DNA from: Owenia fusiformis
Taxonomy: Eukaryota; Annelida; Polychaeta; Sabellida; Oweniidae
Assembly (NCBI GenBank): GCA_903813345.2
Contig: CAIIXF020000001.1
Coordinates: forward strand, 36,179,366 to 36,243,365
DNA length: 64,000 nt
Reading direction: 5' to 3'
The translations under genes and the position numbers were made by a program. The notes under the pieces are model-generated. The model saw only the letters and a program-made list of their open reading frames with translations. It ran no database searches and was not told the origin of the DNA. Positions 1 to 10,974 of the stretch are shown here, in pieces; the stretch's first letter is position 1, and every line of letters starts with the position of its first letter.

Positions 1-58
1 CGTTGGCCGGACTTAAACTGCTATTCATATTAAGCCATACCCACATTCATTTTATGTA

Positions 59-1143
59 CGAGGGGTGATCAATAAGTAATGGACGCTTTTTTATACAGAT
101 GCTTTTTATAGACCAATCCCTTCTATTTTCTTACCAGTGATACATCATTCAATTATCTATCAACTCTGAAGATTTGAAGACAAAATATATAATACATGTT
201 GATATATCCTCATTTCTGTGAAGGAGGTACAGGTACCCCGGGACCGACATTTACATCACATATTCTGAAGCTATTTTAGCTTGTTTAACATGCAATGGAG
301 TTGAATGCAGGCAGAACAAAACAAACCATTATGGTCATGAATACCCCATTTTGTTATGCCATAGTTGATTTTGAATATTTTATCATCACTATGTGGTATT
401 CATGCCACATTCATTCCACAGGGCCCTCTAAATAGGTTCCATCAAGTGCTACATGTACACAATTCCTCATCCCCTTAACTCAAGATTGTGAGACAAGGCT
501 GAATCCATTCTCTGACATGGTAGCAAGATGCAGTTGCACGGGTTGTTTTATTTAATCAATGTTAATAAACCTGCGTCCTTTCTCTTTAGAAATAAGTAGT
601 ACAGAAATAAACAAGTCACATGTGAGCAGATGTGGACAATATAGTGCATTGGCCAAGGTCTCGATTTTGAGGTCCAGGGATATTGTTTTCTGAATATTTT
701 GAGATCTGTGGGCAGGTGCATTGTCAATATGGAGTAGGGTGTTCCCTTCTCTCACCACCCCTTTCTTCCACAATACTTTCTCATATTGACCTGCAAACCC
801 CTTCCATACAACACTTTGACATTACAATACTTTCTGTTTATGTGTTACCAGTCAGCAAAAAATGTCAAACAATACAACACTTGCTGCATATAAAAAGTTC
901 AAATCTAACTAAAATTTACCAAACTGGCTAAAAACTGAATATGTGACGTAAATGTCGGTCCTGGGGTACCTGTACCCCCTTCACGGAAATAAGGATATAT
1001 CAACATGAATTATATATTTTGTCTTCAAATCTTCAGAATTGATAGATAATTAAATGATATATCACTGGTAGGAAAATCAAAGGGATTGGTCAATAAAAAG
1101 TATCTGTGTAAAAAAGCGTCCATTACTTATTGATCACCCCTCG
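59..1143. mobile_element. Decayed mariner-type DNA transposon with ~205-bp terminal inverted repeats
   Basis: The left end (59 to about 263) returns in inverted orientation at about 940-1143. Both ends start CGAGGGGTGATCAATAAG and both are flanked by TA (57-58 and 1144-1145), the target duplication typical of Tc1/mariner. The inner ends of both arms carry a GGTACCTGTACCCC-type sequence. Between the arms lies a transposase remnant on the - strand (552-773). No full-length transposase frame survives, so the copy is dead. Arms of this length are longer than the ~30 bp usual for mariner. What is seen: inverted repeats, TA flanks and the transposase motif. The family assignment rests on known mariner features. 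Confidence 0.85.
560..773 (-). pseudogene. Mariner-type transposase remnant (catalytic-core fragment)
   Basis: The - strand frame reads LLHIDNAPAHRSQ, followed about 35 residues after the Asp by CPHLLTCDLF. These match the second and third catalytic Asp regions of mariner transposases (HDNAPAH and PDLAPCDFxLF). Spacing between the two Asp residues fits the DD34/35D class. The first catalytic Asp region, the DNA-binding N-terminus and the rest of the protein are missing or unreadable here. It lies inside the inverted repeats at 59-1143. Confidence 0.75.
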
Positions 1144-1145
1144 TA

Positions 1146-1507
1146 TATCCATAGTGTCTATTTGACCTGTCATCGCCATTTCCCAGGTTCGCCCAGTTTC
1201 AGAGAAATTGTCAATTTTGACTTTAAGTAGAACTTTCAAATAAATGTTAGTAGTTGCTGTATGTGCAACACTGTCCTCTGAAAACTTCAAAGCTCTTGGA
1301 ATTACAGTTTACCATTTGACAAAAAGTAGGACTTTGTCATTTATAAAGCCAAAGCCAAGGCCATCTCTATATTCTAGCTGCTAATGAATTCATTTGTTTA
1401 TTATTGTGGTTTCATTTATAGTGATATTAATAACAGAATAATATTAACATTAACATACCATCGCTATCTCTTGCAAAATGTGAGTTCAGATTTCAACATG
1501 GTTGTTA
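1146..1507. other. Non-coding stretch, nothing recognised
   Basis: Short AT-rich sequence between the mariner remnant and the SINE. No exon, repeat or motif could be supported. Confidence 0.5.
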
Positions 1508-1742
1508 TTCATTGTTGTTTACGAGCCAAGTTTCACTACTCTGAAAAATTATTTTATGTGCACAGGTACACAGACATACAGGTACACACCACAGCCTTTT
1601 ATACGAGTCGTGAACCACTCAGTCAAACACCCAGAATTACATAACGCACAAACAAACTTGTCTGAACCGGGAATCGAACCCGGGGCCAAGCGATATTGGT
1701 AACCTTGACTCTCTCTGCCACTGAGCCACTGTTGTCATGGGG
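1508..1742 (-). mobile_element. tRNA-derived SINE
   Basis: Read on the - strand, 1742 to about 1660 holds a tRNA-like head. An A-box type TGGCTCAGTGG is followed about 40 nt later by a B-box GGTTCGATTCC inside a CCGGG/CCCGG stem. This is an internal RNA polymerase III promoter. A tRNA-unrelated body follows to about 1508, with GTTCACGACTCGTATAAAAG and an AT-rich 3' part. The head does not fold into a full tRNA with matching acceptor stem, so a functional tRNA gene is unlikely. SINE status is inferred from head-plus-body structure; a second copy is not present in the window. Confidence 0.6.
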
Positions 1743-4551
1743 ATTCCAGGAAAATGTCTCAATGAATTTACTTCAAATTTAGACAAACACATCAGTGTCA
1801 TCAAATGTTTTTCTAAGGGGAGTATTACAAAACGTTCCATGTATTCTCCTGTGAGCAAGAACCTTTATTTTTTTCCTATTTGCATATTAGTTCCTGTATT
1901 ACTTAATGTCTACAGTACTCAATATTGTTTGGTCCATAAAAGGTGTAATGGAATGATATAATCCATTTTTATTATTAACTGGCTTTTTATGTGGTAACAT
2001 GGAATGAAATGTGATGTGATATGGCATGCAGAAATGTCATTTAAACAATACAAGGGCAAAATTATATATAGAGAGCAATGAATAAGTGAAGGTAACAATG
2101 GAGGCCAGTGAATGATTGAGGCTGACATGATCTGATAATATGAAATGCAGCGATCTCCCCAGCATTAAAGCAAGTAATCGCAGCATCCACCTGAGAATTT
2201 AAATACAGGCTTGCACCCATCTGAAAATGAGACAGATCATGAAATATGGGCATATTTTGATCAATATCAGTGTGAATTGTGAAAATGAGAATTTTGCACC
2301 CACTTGAGAAAAAATCCTGGGTAAATCACTGAAATGATATTTGATAATATGATGTGATGATTATGATCGATGACTTAAAACCTTTCAGCATTGTATTATG
2401 ATGATTGCACATCTCATACACATGTAGCCTTTATATATCAAGTACTCCATCGTACCACAAGCAATCCAATATCCTGAACAAGACCATTGAATACCTCTTA
2501 TCCTTCATTAGTAGATTAAAATAAGAGGTGTACGAGCAATTTTTAAATGCCTGTGCTGCCTTAGCACTCAGGCTATTTATTAATTTCATGATCAGCTTGA
2601 TATATTTGGTTATCTAGCTGCTATCATATTAGTCCAGAAATATTTGTCTTTGATTACGTGATAGGTCCATCAGATAGTGTGCTTCCATTAATAAATGATG
2701 GACATTTTGTAATACTGATTCTATTGATTTATATGTTTGCACCATTATAAGTCTTTTATTAAGCATTTGTATATCCCCTCCACCCTCCAGTAAAATAATT
2801 TTGCTTGATAACGAAACAGATAATGGGGGGCTCCGTTACTATCATGTCACGAACATATAAGCAAAGAGGTTTGATCTTGACATAACATCATCTTGTATAA
2901 TATAATCCATATATTCTTATTATGTTACCAGCAGAGGACAATATTCTGCGGTTAGTGTTTAATGGTTGGTGCTGATGGTGTTTGGTGTCTGTAACAAATG
3001 GCAGGTGGTCACATTTTGCATAATAATGCCTTGTCTATGACTGTGATTCTAATTTTTACAAAATTACATAGTACTATTACAATTTTATAATTTCTTGTGT
3101 TTCATTACCATTGGCAAACATTCACAGTCATTTTCAGAATGCCTTGGGTATTAAAGATTAATGCTATGTTTCCGAGAATGAAGCTAATAGGGGAAGTAGG
3201 CAGAGTTTTACATATGGTCCATTATGCCTTATTGAATGTGAAACCTTGCTTGATCACACTATTATCAATTCCCAGGGCACAATTAGCTTTTTACTAAGAT
3301 GACAATCATATATTCACATATGTGTCATTTGTCTAGTCGATTGGTTCAACCAGGTTTTATCAAAATTGCTTAAATTTATTACAACTGGTTCAAAGACCAA
3401 ACATATGCAAATTTTAATCAAAGTTTCATTAGTTGTCAGATAGTGAAATGACCTTTTTATGTCAGAACAAAAAAATGATATTTTGTTATATAGCCTCCCT
3501 CCATCTTTTTAGTAACGAGCATCAGTTACATCTGTAACAGATGTTTTGCTTTTCTCAGTTCGCCACTTGTGCTTTCATATTTTTTGTAACTATTTGTAAT
3601 GACTTAGTGATCTTCAAATTGACAGGAAATGTATATTGTCAGCACATATAGACATATTTCAACAGCTTCTTTGTTATTATATATGTCACCATGGCAACTC
3701 AAGAGAAACCTAGCATTCATTCAGAGTAATGAGTAACGAACTCTAACATGAGCAAGGAGAGCATTTTTGTCATGTACTAGTATTATCTTATGGATTTGGC
3801 CATTTGGTATCCTTGCTGATTGTAAGGTTGCTGAATCAAGAGATACATGCATACTACTACTGGTACTACAACTCTAGTGTGTATGAGAACTCGTATGCTA
3901 CTGATAGCAAACCATTGAATGAAAATATATACAAGTCTAGTAATCATTTGGCTTTATCAGGTCTTATATACCTCGTTGTGTATAGGTAGAACACCTCTTG
4001 AATGTGACAATTTCTACTAAAGGCAGCATTTTGCATTAACTGGTAAGTACATATTATAAGCACTGCTATCAACAATAAAGATGATACAATAGAATGCAAG
4101 GAGTCATATTATCCATTGTTTTATGTAAGTATTAACATTTTTTTCTTGAATTTCTTTTAATGTATAGCAAAGCTGCATGAATCAACCTTTTAAACCTATA
4201 GATCATTTCAGAAAATGGGTGAGGATCAGGATCACATGTGATCATATATAAGATACGAGCATCATTCTAAGATAGCTTGGGATCTAAAATTACCTGGAGA
4301 GATTTAATAACTAGTGTTTTGTTGACTTTTCATTTTTAGGTTAATTTGATTATCTTTTATTTTTATTATTTATTTTTAGGTTTATGAAATAACATGGATA
4401 TGATGTATACAAAACAAATCAAATTGAAGCACCTGTTTGTCTTGATGTAAACATATTGTGAGCGTATTATATAATAATAACAGTGTTATATAAAATGAAC
4501 TAATTAGATATTTTTCTGTAAATTTAAGATTTGTTACTCTTTGTTTTGCAG
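1743..4551 (+). other. 5' flank of the neuronal calcium sensor gene
   Basis: AT-rich non-coding DNA. No convincing exon was found. A short repeat fragment lies at 2938-3040. The promoter and any first 5'-UTR exon of the downstream gene are probably here or further upstream, but I cannot place a transcription start. Confidence 0.4.
2938..3040 (+). repeat. Fragment of the GGTGGTGACA minisatellite-bearing repeat family
   Basis: Contains TTTGGTGTCTGTAACAAATG followed by GCAGGTGGTCACATTTTGC and a TAATGCCTTGT end. The same order of ends bounds the large array at 58085-60385 (GGCGTCTGTAACAA at its start, GGTGGTGACATTTTG and TAATGCCTTGTT at its end). This copy looks like an internally deleted version lacking the tandem core. 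Confidence 0.5.
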
Positions 4552-4700
4552 GTAGTATAGTGGACCAATAGAGCACTTCTGATGCAAAAGCGTATCTAGG
4601 AGACACTCATCGAAGCATTCCAGAAAGAGACCCCTTGTGTGGGATTAATTTGTAGTTTAGTTGTAGTACTATCAACGTAGAATAAACACTAAATAGAGAT
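4552..4700 (+). other. Probable 5'-UTR part of the neuronal calcium sensor exon
   Basis: A pyrimidine-rich tract ending TTTGTTTTGCAG at 4551 is a good splice acceptor just upstream of the ATG at 4701, with no other start in frame between. This suggests an upstream untranslated exon joined here. The leader carries no in-frame extension of the protein. Placement is inferred from the acceptor alone. Confidence 0.5.
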
Positions 4701-5078
4701 ATGGGTAAACAAAACAGTAAACTGAAACCAGAAGTGTTGGATGATTTGCGCAGTAATACTGAATTCACGGATCAGGAAATACATGAATGGTACAAGGGTT
4801 TCCTAAAGGATTGCCCCAGTGGACATTTATCCGTGGAGGAATTCAAGAAAATCTATGGAAATTTTTTCCCGTATGGTGATGCAAGTAAATTTGCTGAACA
4901 TGTATTCCGTACTTTTGATACGAATCATGATGGAACCATAGATTTTAGGGAGTTTATTTGTGCATTGAGTGTTACGTCACGTGGCAAACTGGAACAAAAA
5001 CTCAAGTGGGCATTTAGCATGTACGATCTTGATGGGAACGGCTACATATCAAGGCAGGAGATGCTAGAAATAGTTCAG
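4701..5078 (+). CDS. NCALD: Neuronal calcium sensor, coding exon 1
   Basis: Encodes residues 1-126: myristoylation site, EF1 (degenerate), EF2 and EF3. The exon ends at CAG|GTGAGA after EIVQ. The open frame runs six more codons into the intron (VRRITS, stop). Those residues are not part of the family protein. Confidence 0.94.
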
Positions 5079-8000
5079 GTGAGAAGAATAACTTCATAGT
5101 TGAGCTAGACAGAGTAGAATATTGAAACGTTTACATGTAATGTGTAAATTCAGGTCAAAATCTCAAAATATTAGATATACCTTAACTCTGTTCTATTTAA
5201 TACCTTAACTCTGTTCTATTTAATACCTTAAATCTATTCTTTTTAAATACCTTAAATCTATTCTTCTTCAACATGTATTATAACAACTTCAGTATGAATG
5301 AAATGTCCTTTGGTCTTCTGGTCTTGGATTTTGATATTGGTTCTTGAATGGTGGGGGTAAAGGGGGTATTAGACATTGTTTCTTTTCACGTTAGATCATT
5401 GTTTTGGGCTATATGGATTTTTTTTCTTGACTGGTATTCACTTAGAGTTTGCTTTTTCTTGCTAAGTTCCATTACAACTTTTGGTCCTTTCCCTTTGGCA
5501 CTAGTGCTTATATATCTATATTAAGTTGACTTTGTCTTTATAATTTTTTAACTAAATTCTTGAGTTATACCTTCCTTCCAAAACATACCTCTTTATACAT
5601 ACTGGCCAAGGAGGTAGGTAGCTGGAGGGTGGAGACTTGGTACAAGACTGTTTTAATATTTGAATTAATATAATACATGTAGTAATGGAAGATGCAGGAG
5701 CTATTTTGAAATGGAATGGTGATTATTCATGTCGGTGTCAAATGAACCATCAAGGGAGATGAATGTCAATGTGGTAATGACATCACACTCATTTGTGTCT
5801 GGTCAGGCTAATCTTTTTCCATGTCTAGCAGATATTTTTAAACCGTAAACCAGGTTGACTCCAATGATAATGACAATGATGATATTCCATTGTAAAAAAG
5901 TGAATGATGTTGACATATGTCACATGGTCCCACAAAACAACAATACTTCCAATTTATTGGCCTCATAAATCTAGTCATCAAAATGACAGGAAAAAAAATT
6001 CCCATTCAACTTGCAATTTTTACATAAGCAAGATTAGACTTGTGTCAAGAGCCGATTAGATTTTTGGCATGATGGATAATTTACTTGTTGGCCATATTGA
6101 CTTTTTCAGTTATAAGTGTGATATTTATCACTGCGTGTCTTGTTTGAAATACGCTATCATAACTCATAGGCCTTACCCCTCCCTAAAGTTGTGTTGTCAT
6201 ATGTTTGTTGCCATATATCAGTTAAATGTCCTTGTCCCTAGAAGGTTCAACATTGTCGTCATTATGTAAAATTGATGCTTGAGAATTGTGAAATACTGTT
6301 AATGAGAGCCTGCTTGTTTGTTATTAAAACATGATTCACTTCCATTTTGGATGGGATGATAGTTGATTAGAAAAGTTGGGAGTTATTCATTTTGGTTCAC
6401 ACTCCCCCTCTATCTATTTCCTGATCTGTGTTGGCGAAAATGTGGGGGTTGAAGCAACATAGTGCCACGATGCTTGATTATAAAATTGCCTTTGATATGT
6501 GGTACATACAAGTATTTGATTTTTATGTCACCACCACATACTCTAACTTGTGGATGATGTTCGGCAGTTGGCATTTGGCAGTCAATGTTTGTCATTCGGT
6601 GGTTAGCATTCAGTATCTGCAGAAATGCCAGGTAGTGACATTTTGCATGTTAAAGGGGCAACAAGTCAATGTCTTGTTTGTGACTATTATATTCAGTGCC
6701 ACTGTAGTGTTCTCTGTAGGACATGTCCCTCTTATATGCATGATTCAGTGATCTCCCCATCATTAGAGCATTAGGGCAACTGAGTGCTGCACTATTATAT
6801 TCAGTGCCACTGTAGTGTTCTTTGTAAGACATGTCCCTGTTATATGCATGATTCAGTGATCTCCCCATCATTAGAGCATTAGGGCAACTGAGTGCTGCAC
6901 TATTATATTCAGTGCCACTGTAGTGTTCTTTGTAAGACATGTCCCTGTTATATGCATGATTCAGTGATCTCCCCACCATTAGAGCATTAGGGCAACTGAG
7001 TGCTGCTCTCTACTGAAGATTCAAATGTCACCCTGCTGAAAATCTGTTTGCACTCTGTCAAACTTGTAAATTGGAGATTTAACACCATTATTTTCAACAT
7101 GGTGCATGATAATCTTCAAATGTGTGCTAACCTGTTTCTGGGGAGTTCACCATATTGGATTACCAAACTGGTAAATGAGTATGGGAGTTCACTGATTGAT
7201 TTCTATGTTTTATTTCTTAATTGGCCAAGGTTTCTTTCTAGCAAGCTCTATATTTTATACACATATATTTTATCCTGACATTTGTGTTCATCATACCATC
7301 ATATCGAAATTCCTTTGTGAGGTTTCTCAACATTTCAACAACTAGAACCATAATTATATCATTCTGTCTGTTCTTGTGACTTGATTCTCACAATCGCTCC
7401 GTATCTGTCATTTCTAGTTATAGACTATTAATGGAAATAGAGCTATAATTTCCTTTCACTTAATTGTTTCGGAACATTCTGATGCGTAATACCTTGTTAA
7501 GTGTATTGGACAGCTTAAAACTTGCTGAAATGTAATACATGAATCATTACTGGGAGATGATTAATGCTATGCTGAAATGCAGGTGTTCCATGTTATCAGT
7601 TATGATTTGTTATTGTCTTTGAGATTATTTATATTCAAGTGAACCTATTTGTGGCAACCATTTGATCTTTTGCCAATTTATAAATATTTTTGCTGTTTTT
7701 AGTCTTTTGATTGTTAAATATAAAGAAATGTGTCAGCCTAAAAAAATCTGTTAAAACTTTTCACATGTGGAAATAATCGCAAAATTGAAAGAATATTGCA
7801 GTCCTTTACTCTAGTGTCATTAAAACTGTTATTTTCAACTTTTATTATTTCTCTAAGCCTAATTGGGAGTTTCTCATTATTACACTCTCATCTAGTCTTT
7901 CAGTGCATGTTTATGATATAAATGGGTCAAAAACTTGGATTCATCTGTAAAGTGATGAAGGTAATCCAATCTATAACAAAGAATAAGCTGACAACATTAT

Positions 8001-10843
8001 TGCTAACATTAATAATTTATTATTGTAGCAGTTCTCGTGTTACTTTTACAGAGCTCCACATGTTCAATGTTCATATTTGCTCCTTACTATTTCTTGGCCT
8101 GATGAACTAGAAATATATCGTGCAATAGGTTGCTGATAATTTACATGTTGTCAGTCTTTGCATTAATCTTCATTTTGAGACATTGATGTCTCTTACATGC
8201 ATCATAGTTACCATGGCAACATACAGTCACCATGGCATTGTTAATTGTATCTCTGTGTAGTGTCTAATGATATTTGTTTGATTAGCCTATTATTCAACTC
8301 AAGCATACATATTTCAAATTGCATTCCTGTCTTAAAAGATTAATTGAATCAAAGTAAACATTTTCCACTCAGTGAGGCTAAATATAATACAAAAGTATCT
8401 TCATGTTGGATTAGTCTTGTCTAATAATTTTAACCCTCTACAAGAAGTCAACCTTTACTACACTCTTTATGAGAGATAATTCTTTCTTCTAACCCTGCAT
8501 TTAATCATGTAGTTGGACAACCATGATATTACACTGCCAAATAGCTAGCATTCATTTCACATTCATATAATCCATTAATATAAGGATATGAAAGTTGCAT
8601 AAGAGGTTGTTTGATCTGATTTTTATGTCACCACTACAAATAGAGACATATTGTTATAGTTTTCAACTTTTTGTGGATGTTCTTAGATTGTATTAGGATC
8701 CAACACAGTATAGAGGATAAGTGGTACAATTTCTGGAGGAGGGACTGTATTATCCTTAAAAATAAGAAAAATAAATCTTCAGGGTGTCTGAATAATAAAC
8801 TTGTTAAGGTGCCATGGAAGTTAACAGGAAATGACAAAACAGGAAGTGACAAAGCCATGCTGGATTTTGAAAAAATTTTGAAGCAAGATATCAGAGTTCT
8901 GTTTGGACCTCTAGTCAGTTTTACTAGTTCCACATATCATTTACATGACTGGGAACACAATGGAAATGGTCAGAATGACCATAAAAATGATGAAATAACC
9001 TTTTCAGCCCTCTGAAAATGTGACTGAAAAATAGCTAAAAGTAGGCGCTCAGGAAAGGTCACTGAACAGAATCTTTCGATTTTTTCAGAAAACGTGTCCA
9101 ATATATTGCTCTAATTGATACAATTTTTGAAATTTTGAAAAATTGTCTGAAACAATAATGGCTGTAGTAAAAAGGTAAATCGATCGATTTTCAATTCAGA
9201 TTTTTTTCTTTTTCTAAGAATGATATCAATTTTTTTTAAATTGTATCATTTTAAGCAATATATTGGGCAAATTTTCTGAAAAAGTCAAAAGATTCTGTTC
9301 AGTGACCTTTCCTGAGCACCTACTCTTAGCTGTTTTTCAGGCACATTTTCAGAGGGCTGAAAAGGTTATTTCATCATGTTTATGGTCATTCTGACCATTT
9401 CCGTTGTGTTCCCGGTCATGTAAATGATATGTGGAACTAGTTAAACTGACTGGAGGTCCAAACAGAACTCTGTTATCTTGGTTCAAAAAATTTTCAAAAT
9501 CCAGCATGGCTTTGTCACTTCCTGTTTTGTCATTTCCTGTTAACTTCCATAGCACCTTAAGATGGAGATTTCAACAATATTTAGTGTATTATTTTCAAAA
9601 AGCCATGGGGAGTTGATAGAAAATTGATAGTTTGTAGCTCTTACCTAAGATTAAAACTCAGTCAGATGATATAGAGTGAATAATGCTGTCTAAAAGAGAG
9701 AATTTCTGAAAACCTGCAATTGCTTGGCAAGTTCATTAGTAAACAAGTGATCTGATTGGTCACTGCTGACCTCCCTGACCTCCACCAGTGACAATCAGTT
9801 TCCGCTTGCCAGGCAATTACCCAAATGCGAGTAGGTAGTTACCAGTTTCACCACCAGGTGGCTGATTCGGGTCAATTAACATGGCAGGTATATAAGAAAG
9901 TACCCTTAAACTTGAATATTATCAATTTAAGTGGCTCAATTTTCATATAACCCTTATGTGTCTAATACTTATACTAATGAAAATATGTCCAGTAAAGCAA
10001 AATATCATCTGTCCACTAAAAGAAAAGATATTTCATTTTTTGTGATTTTATAGCATGGGGTCTATGGGGAATCTCCCCGAGCTAGAAGTCACATTTTCGA
10101 AGAAAAGTAATTTTTCAAAGTTGATAAACACTTTTTAAAACCACATTTCTAGATGTAATTTTACATGTAGATTTCAAATATGATATTACTTTGACTGAAT
10201 TTTGAATTTTTAATGACGTAAATCAAGATTATTTCTACTCGCATCTGGGTTATTGCAGATATCCATAGTTGTTGTTTTATATGCAGTATTATATGCAGTT
10301 TTTAGATAAAGATTTGAAAAAACAATGATATAAGTTTGAAAAACACTTTGAAGAAGATTTTGGAGAGATTTGGGAATACCATTTGATACCAGTAAGGAGA
10401 ACTAGTGCCAAGACTAAAAAAATTTGAAAAATTTTCAATCTTACTTGTGGACCTGTCTCTTCTATATACAGCTTACTATTACTTTTCCCTTGGCCTATGA
10501 TAATAAAGGTAAACATACACTAGTGGTCTATTTACAGATTTTTGGATGGCATTACAATGTACATCATAGACAACCCTGTTCATATGACCTTATATTGCAC
10601 GTTGGTATCAATTCTGCAAATAACATTGTTCTATATGTTTTTCAGGCCATATACAAGATGGTAGGCACTGTCATGAAAATGCCAGAAGATGAATCAACAC
10701 CAGAAAAACGCACCGATAAAATATTCCGACAGATGGATAAAAATCTAGATGGTAAATTATCACTGGGCGAGTTTATAGAGGGTGCCAAGAGTGACCCATC
10801 AATCGTCAGGCTTCTACAATGCGACCCAAATTCTGCAAGCTGA
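4701..10843 (+). CDS. NCALD: Neurocalcin/hippocalcin-like neuronal calcium sensor (two coding exons)
   Basis: Coding exons are 4701-5078 and 10646-10843, joined in phase 0 by a GT-AG intron (CAG|GTGAGA ... TTTTTCAG|GCC), giving 191 aa; vertebrate relatives have 193. The product is a cytosolic/membrane-switch Ca2+ sensor. MGKQNS at the start is an N-myristoylation signal. EF-hand 1 is degenerate (CPSG around residues 38-41), as in the whole family. Canonical Ca2+ loops lie at residues 73-84 ([12 protein letters not shown]), 109-120 ([12 protein letters not shown]) and 157-168 ([12 protein letters not shown]). The C-terminus ends CDPNSAS, shorter than the usual -GQF/-SQF tail. It appears co-orthologous to NCALD, HPCAL1 and HPCA, so the symbol is a family label, not a one-to-one claim. 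Confidence 0.95.
5178..5268 (+). repeat. Four tandem copies of a ~23-bp unit
   Basis: TACCTTAACTCTGTTCTATT repeats four times with small changes; later copies read TACCTTAAATCTATTCTT. It is a short minisatellite within the intron. Confidence 0.75.
6518..6690 (+). repeat. Degenerate copy of the GTCACCACC / GGTGGTGACA repeat family
   Basis: Begins TTTTTATGTCACCACCACA and ends with CCAGGTAGTGACATTTTGC, then TGTCTTGT. These ends match, with changes, the start and end of the element at 58085-60385. The middle consists of GGCAGTT/GGCATTT-like short repeats rather than the 58-kb core. Confidence 0.45.
6683..7006 (+). repeat. Three tandem copies of a 108-bp unit
   Basis: ACTATTATATTCAGTGCCAC recurs at 6683, 6791 and 6899, an exact 108-bp period. 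Copies 2 and 3 are almost identical; copy 1 differs at a few sites. Because 108 is divisible by 3, a stop-free - strand frame runs through all three copies. That frame (6650-6979) is a by-product of the repeat, not a gene. Confidence 0.9.
8618..8700 (+). repeat. 5'-end fragment of the GTCACCACC repeat family
   Basis: GATTTTTATGTCACCACTAC then GAGACATATTGTTATAGTTT matches the first part of the element at 58085, where the sequence is TTTTATGTCACCACC ... GTGACATATTGTTATGGT. It stops before any tandem core. Confidence 0.5.
8804..9560. mobile_element. Long palindromic (fold-back) element with TTAA ends
   Basis: Positions 8804 to about 9150 are repeated inverted at about 9215-9560. Arms of about 345 bp share long matching blocks, including GAAGTTAACAGGAAATGAC, GACAAAGCCATGCTGGATTT and AGGTCACTGAACAGA. 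The outer ends read TTAAGGTGC and GCACCTTAA. The spacer is only about 65 bp and AT-rich. No transposase is encoded; the two open frames on the arms are mirror images of each other. It is probably a non-autonomous fold-back transposon; the TTAA at both ends could be part of a target duplication. Confidence 0.8.
9561..9814. other. Intronic spacer
   Basis: AT-rich sequence between the palindrome and the next element; nothing recognised. Confidence 0.4.
9815..10255 (+). mobile_element. Copy 1 of a dispersed element with (C)CAAATGCGAGTAG / CTACTCGCATCTGGG ends
   Basis: Starts AATTACCCAAATGCGAGTAG and ends CTACTCGCATCTGGGTTATT, a short imperfect terminal inverted repeat. Internal landmarks are CCACCAGGTGGCTGATT, CATATAACCCTTATG, ATGTCCAGTAAA and GGGTCTATGGGGAATC. 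The same landmarks occur in order at 63143-63895 and inverted at 56995-57427, with a partial copy at 57875-58030. There is no coding capacity, so this is a non-autonomous DNA element family. Confidence 0.8.
10646..10843 (+). CDS. NCALD: Neuronal calcium sensor, coding exon 2
   Basis: Starts after TGTTTTTCAG with [11 protein letters not shown] and runs to a TGA at 10841-10843. It encodes residues 127-191, including EF4 and the conserved [13 protein letters not shown] motif. The frame is open upstream of the acceptor, but that part has no family similarity. Confidence 0.94.
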   Translation, partial: AIYKMVGTVMKMPEDESTPEKRTDKIFRQMDKNLDGKLSLGEFIEGAKSDPSIVRLLQCDPNSAS

Positions 10844-10974
10844 GATCTCAGCTACTAGGAACTTTATACATAGCCCAACATTTATCTGACTTTCTATTGA
10901 GGACCATATGGTTCATCTTTTGTGTACATTTTCTTGGCTGGTCACAAGTATTGTGCATATATAATATACGTATG
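10844..10974 (+). other. 3'-UTR start of the neuronal calcium sensor gene
   Basis: About 130 bp of unique sequence after the stop codon, before the minisatellite begins. No polyadenylation signal was seen in this part. Confidence 0.4.

Larger units (their letters stand above)
5079..10645 (+). other. Intron of the neuronal calcium sensor gene
   Basis: A 5.6-kb intron with no further exon needed, since phase 0 joins directly. It holds a 23-bp tandem repeat (5178-5268), repeat-family fragments (6518-6690, 8618-8700), a 108-bp triplication (6683-7006), a long palindrome (8804-9560) and a GCGAGTAG-family element (9815-10255). The remainder is AT-rich with nothing recognised. Confidence 0.75.

Noticed and set aside
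1660-1742. Functional tRNA gene
   Set aside because: A- and B-box motifs are present, but the acceptor stem does not pair and a SINE body follows.
6650-6979. 109-codon - strand frame with three internal repeats
   Set aside because: Follows the 108-bp tandem triplication; no start context or homology.
8671-9616. Similar proteins on opposite strands at 8671-9015 and 9349-9555
   Set aside because: Mirror images from the arms of a palindrome.
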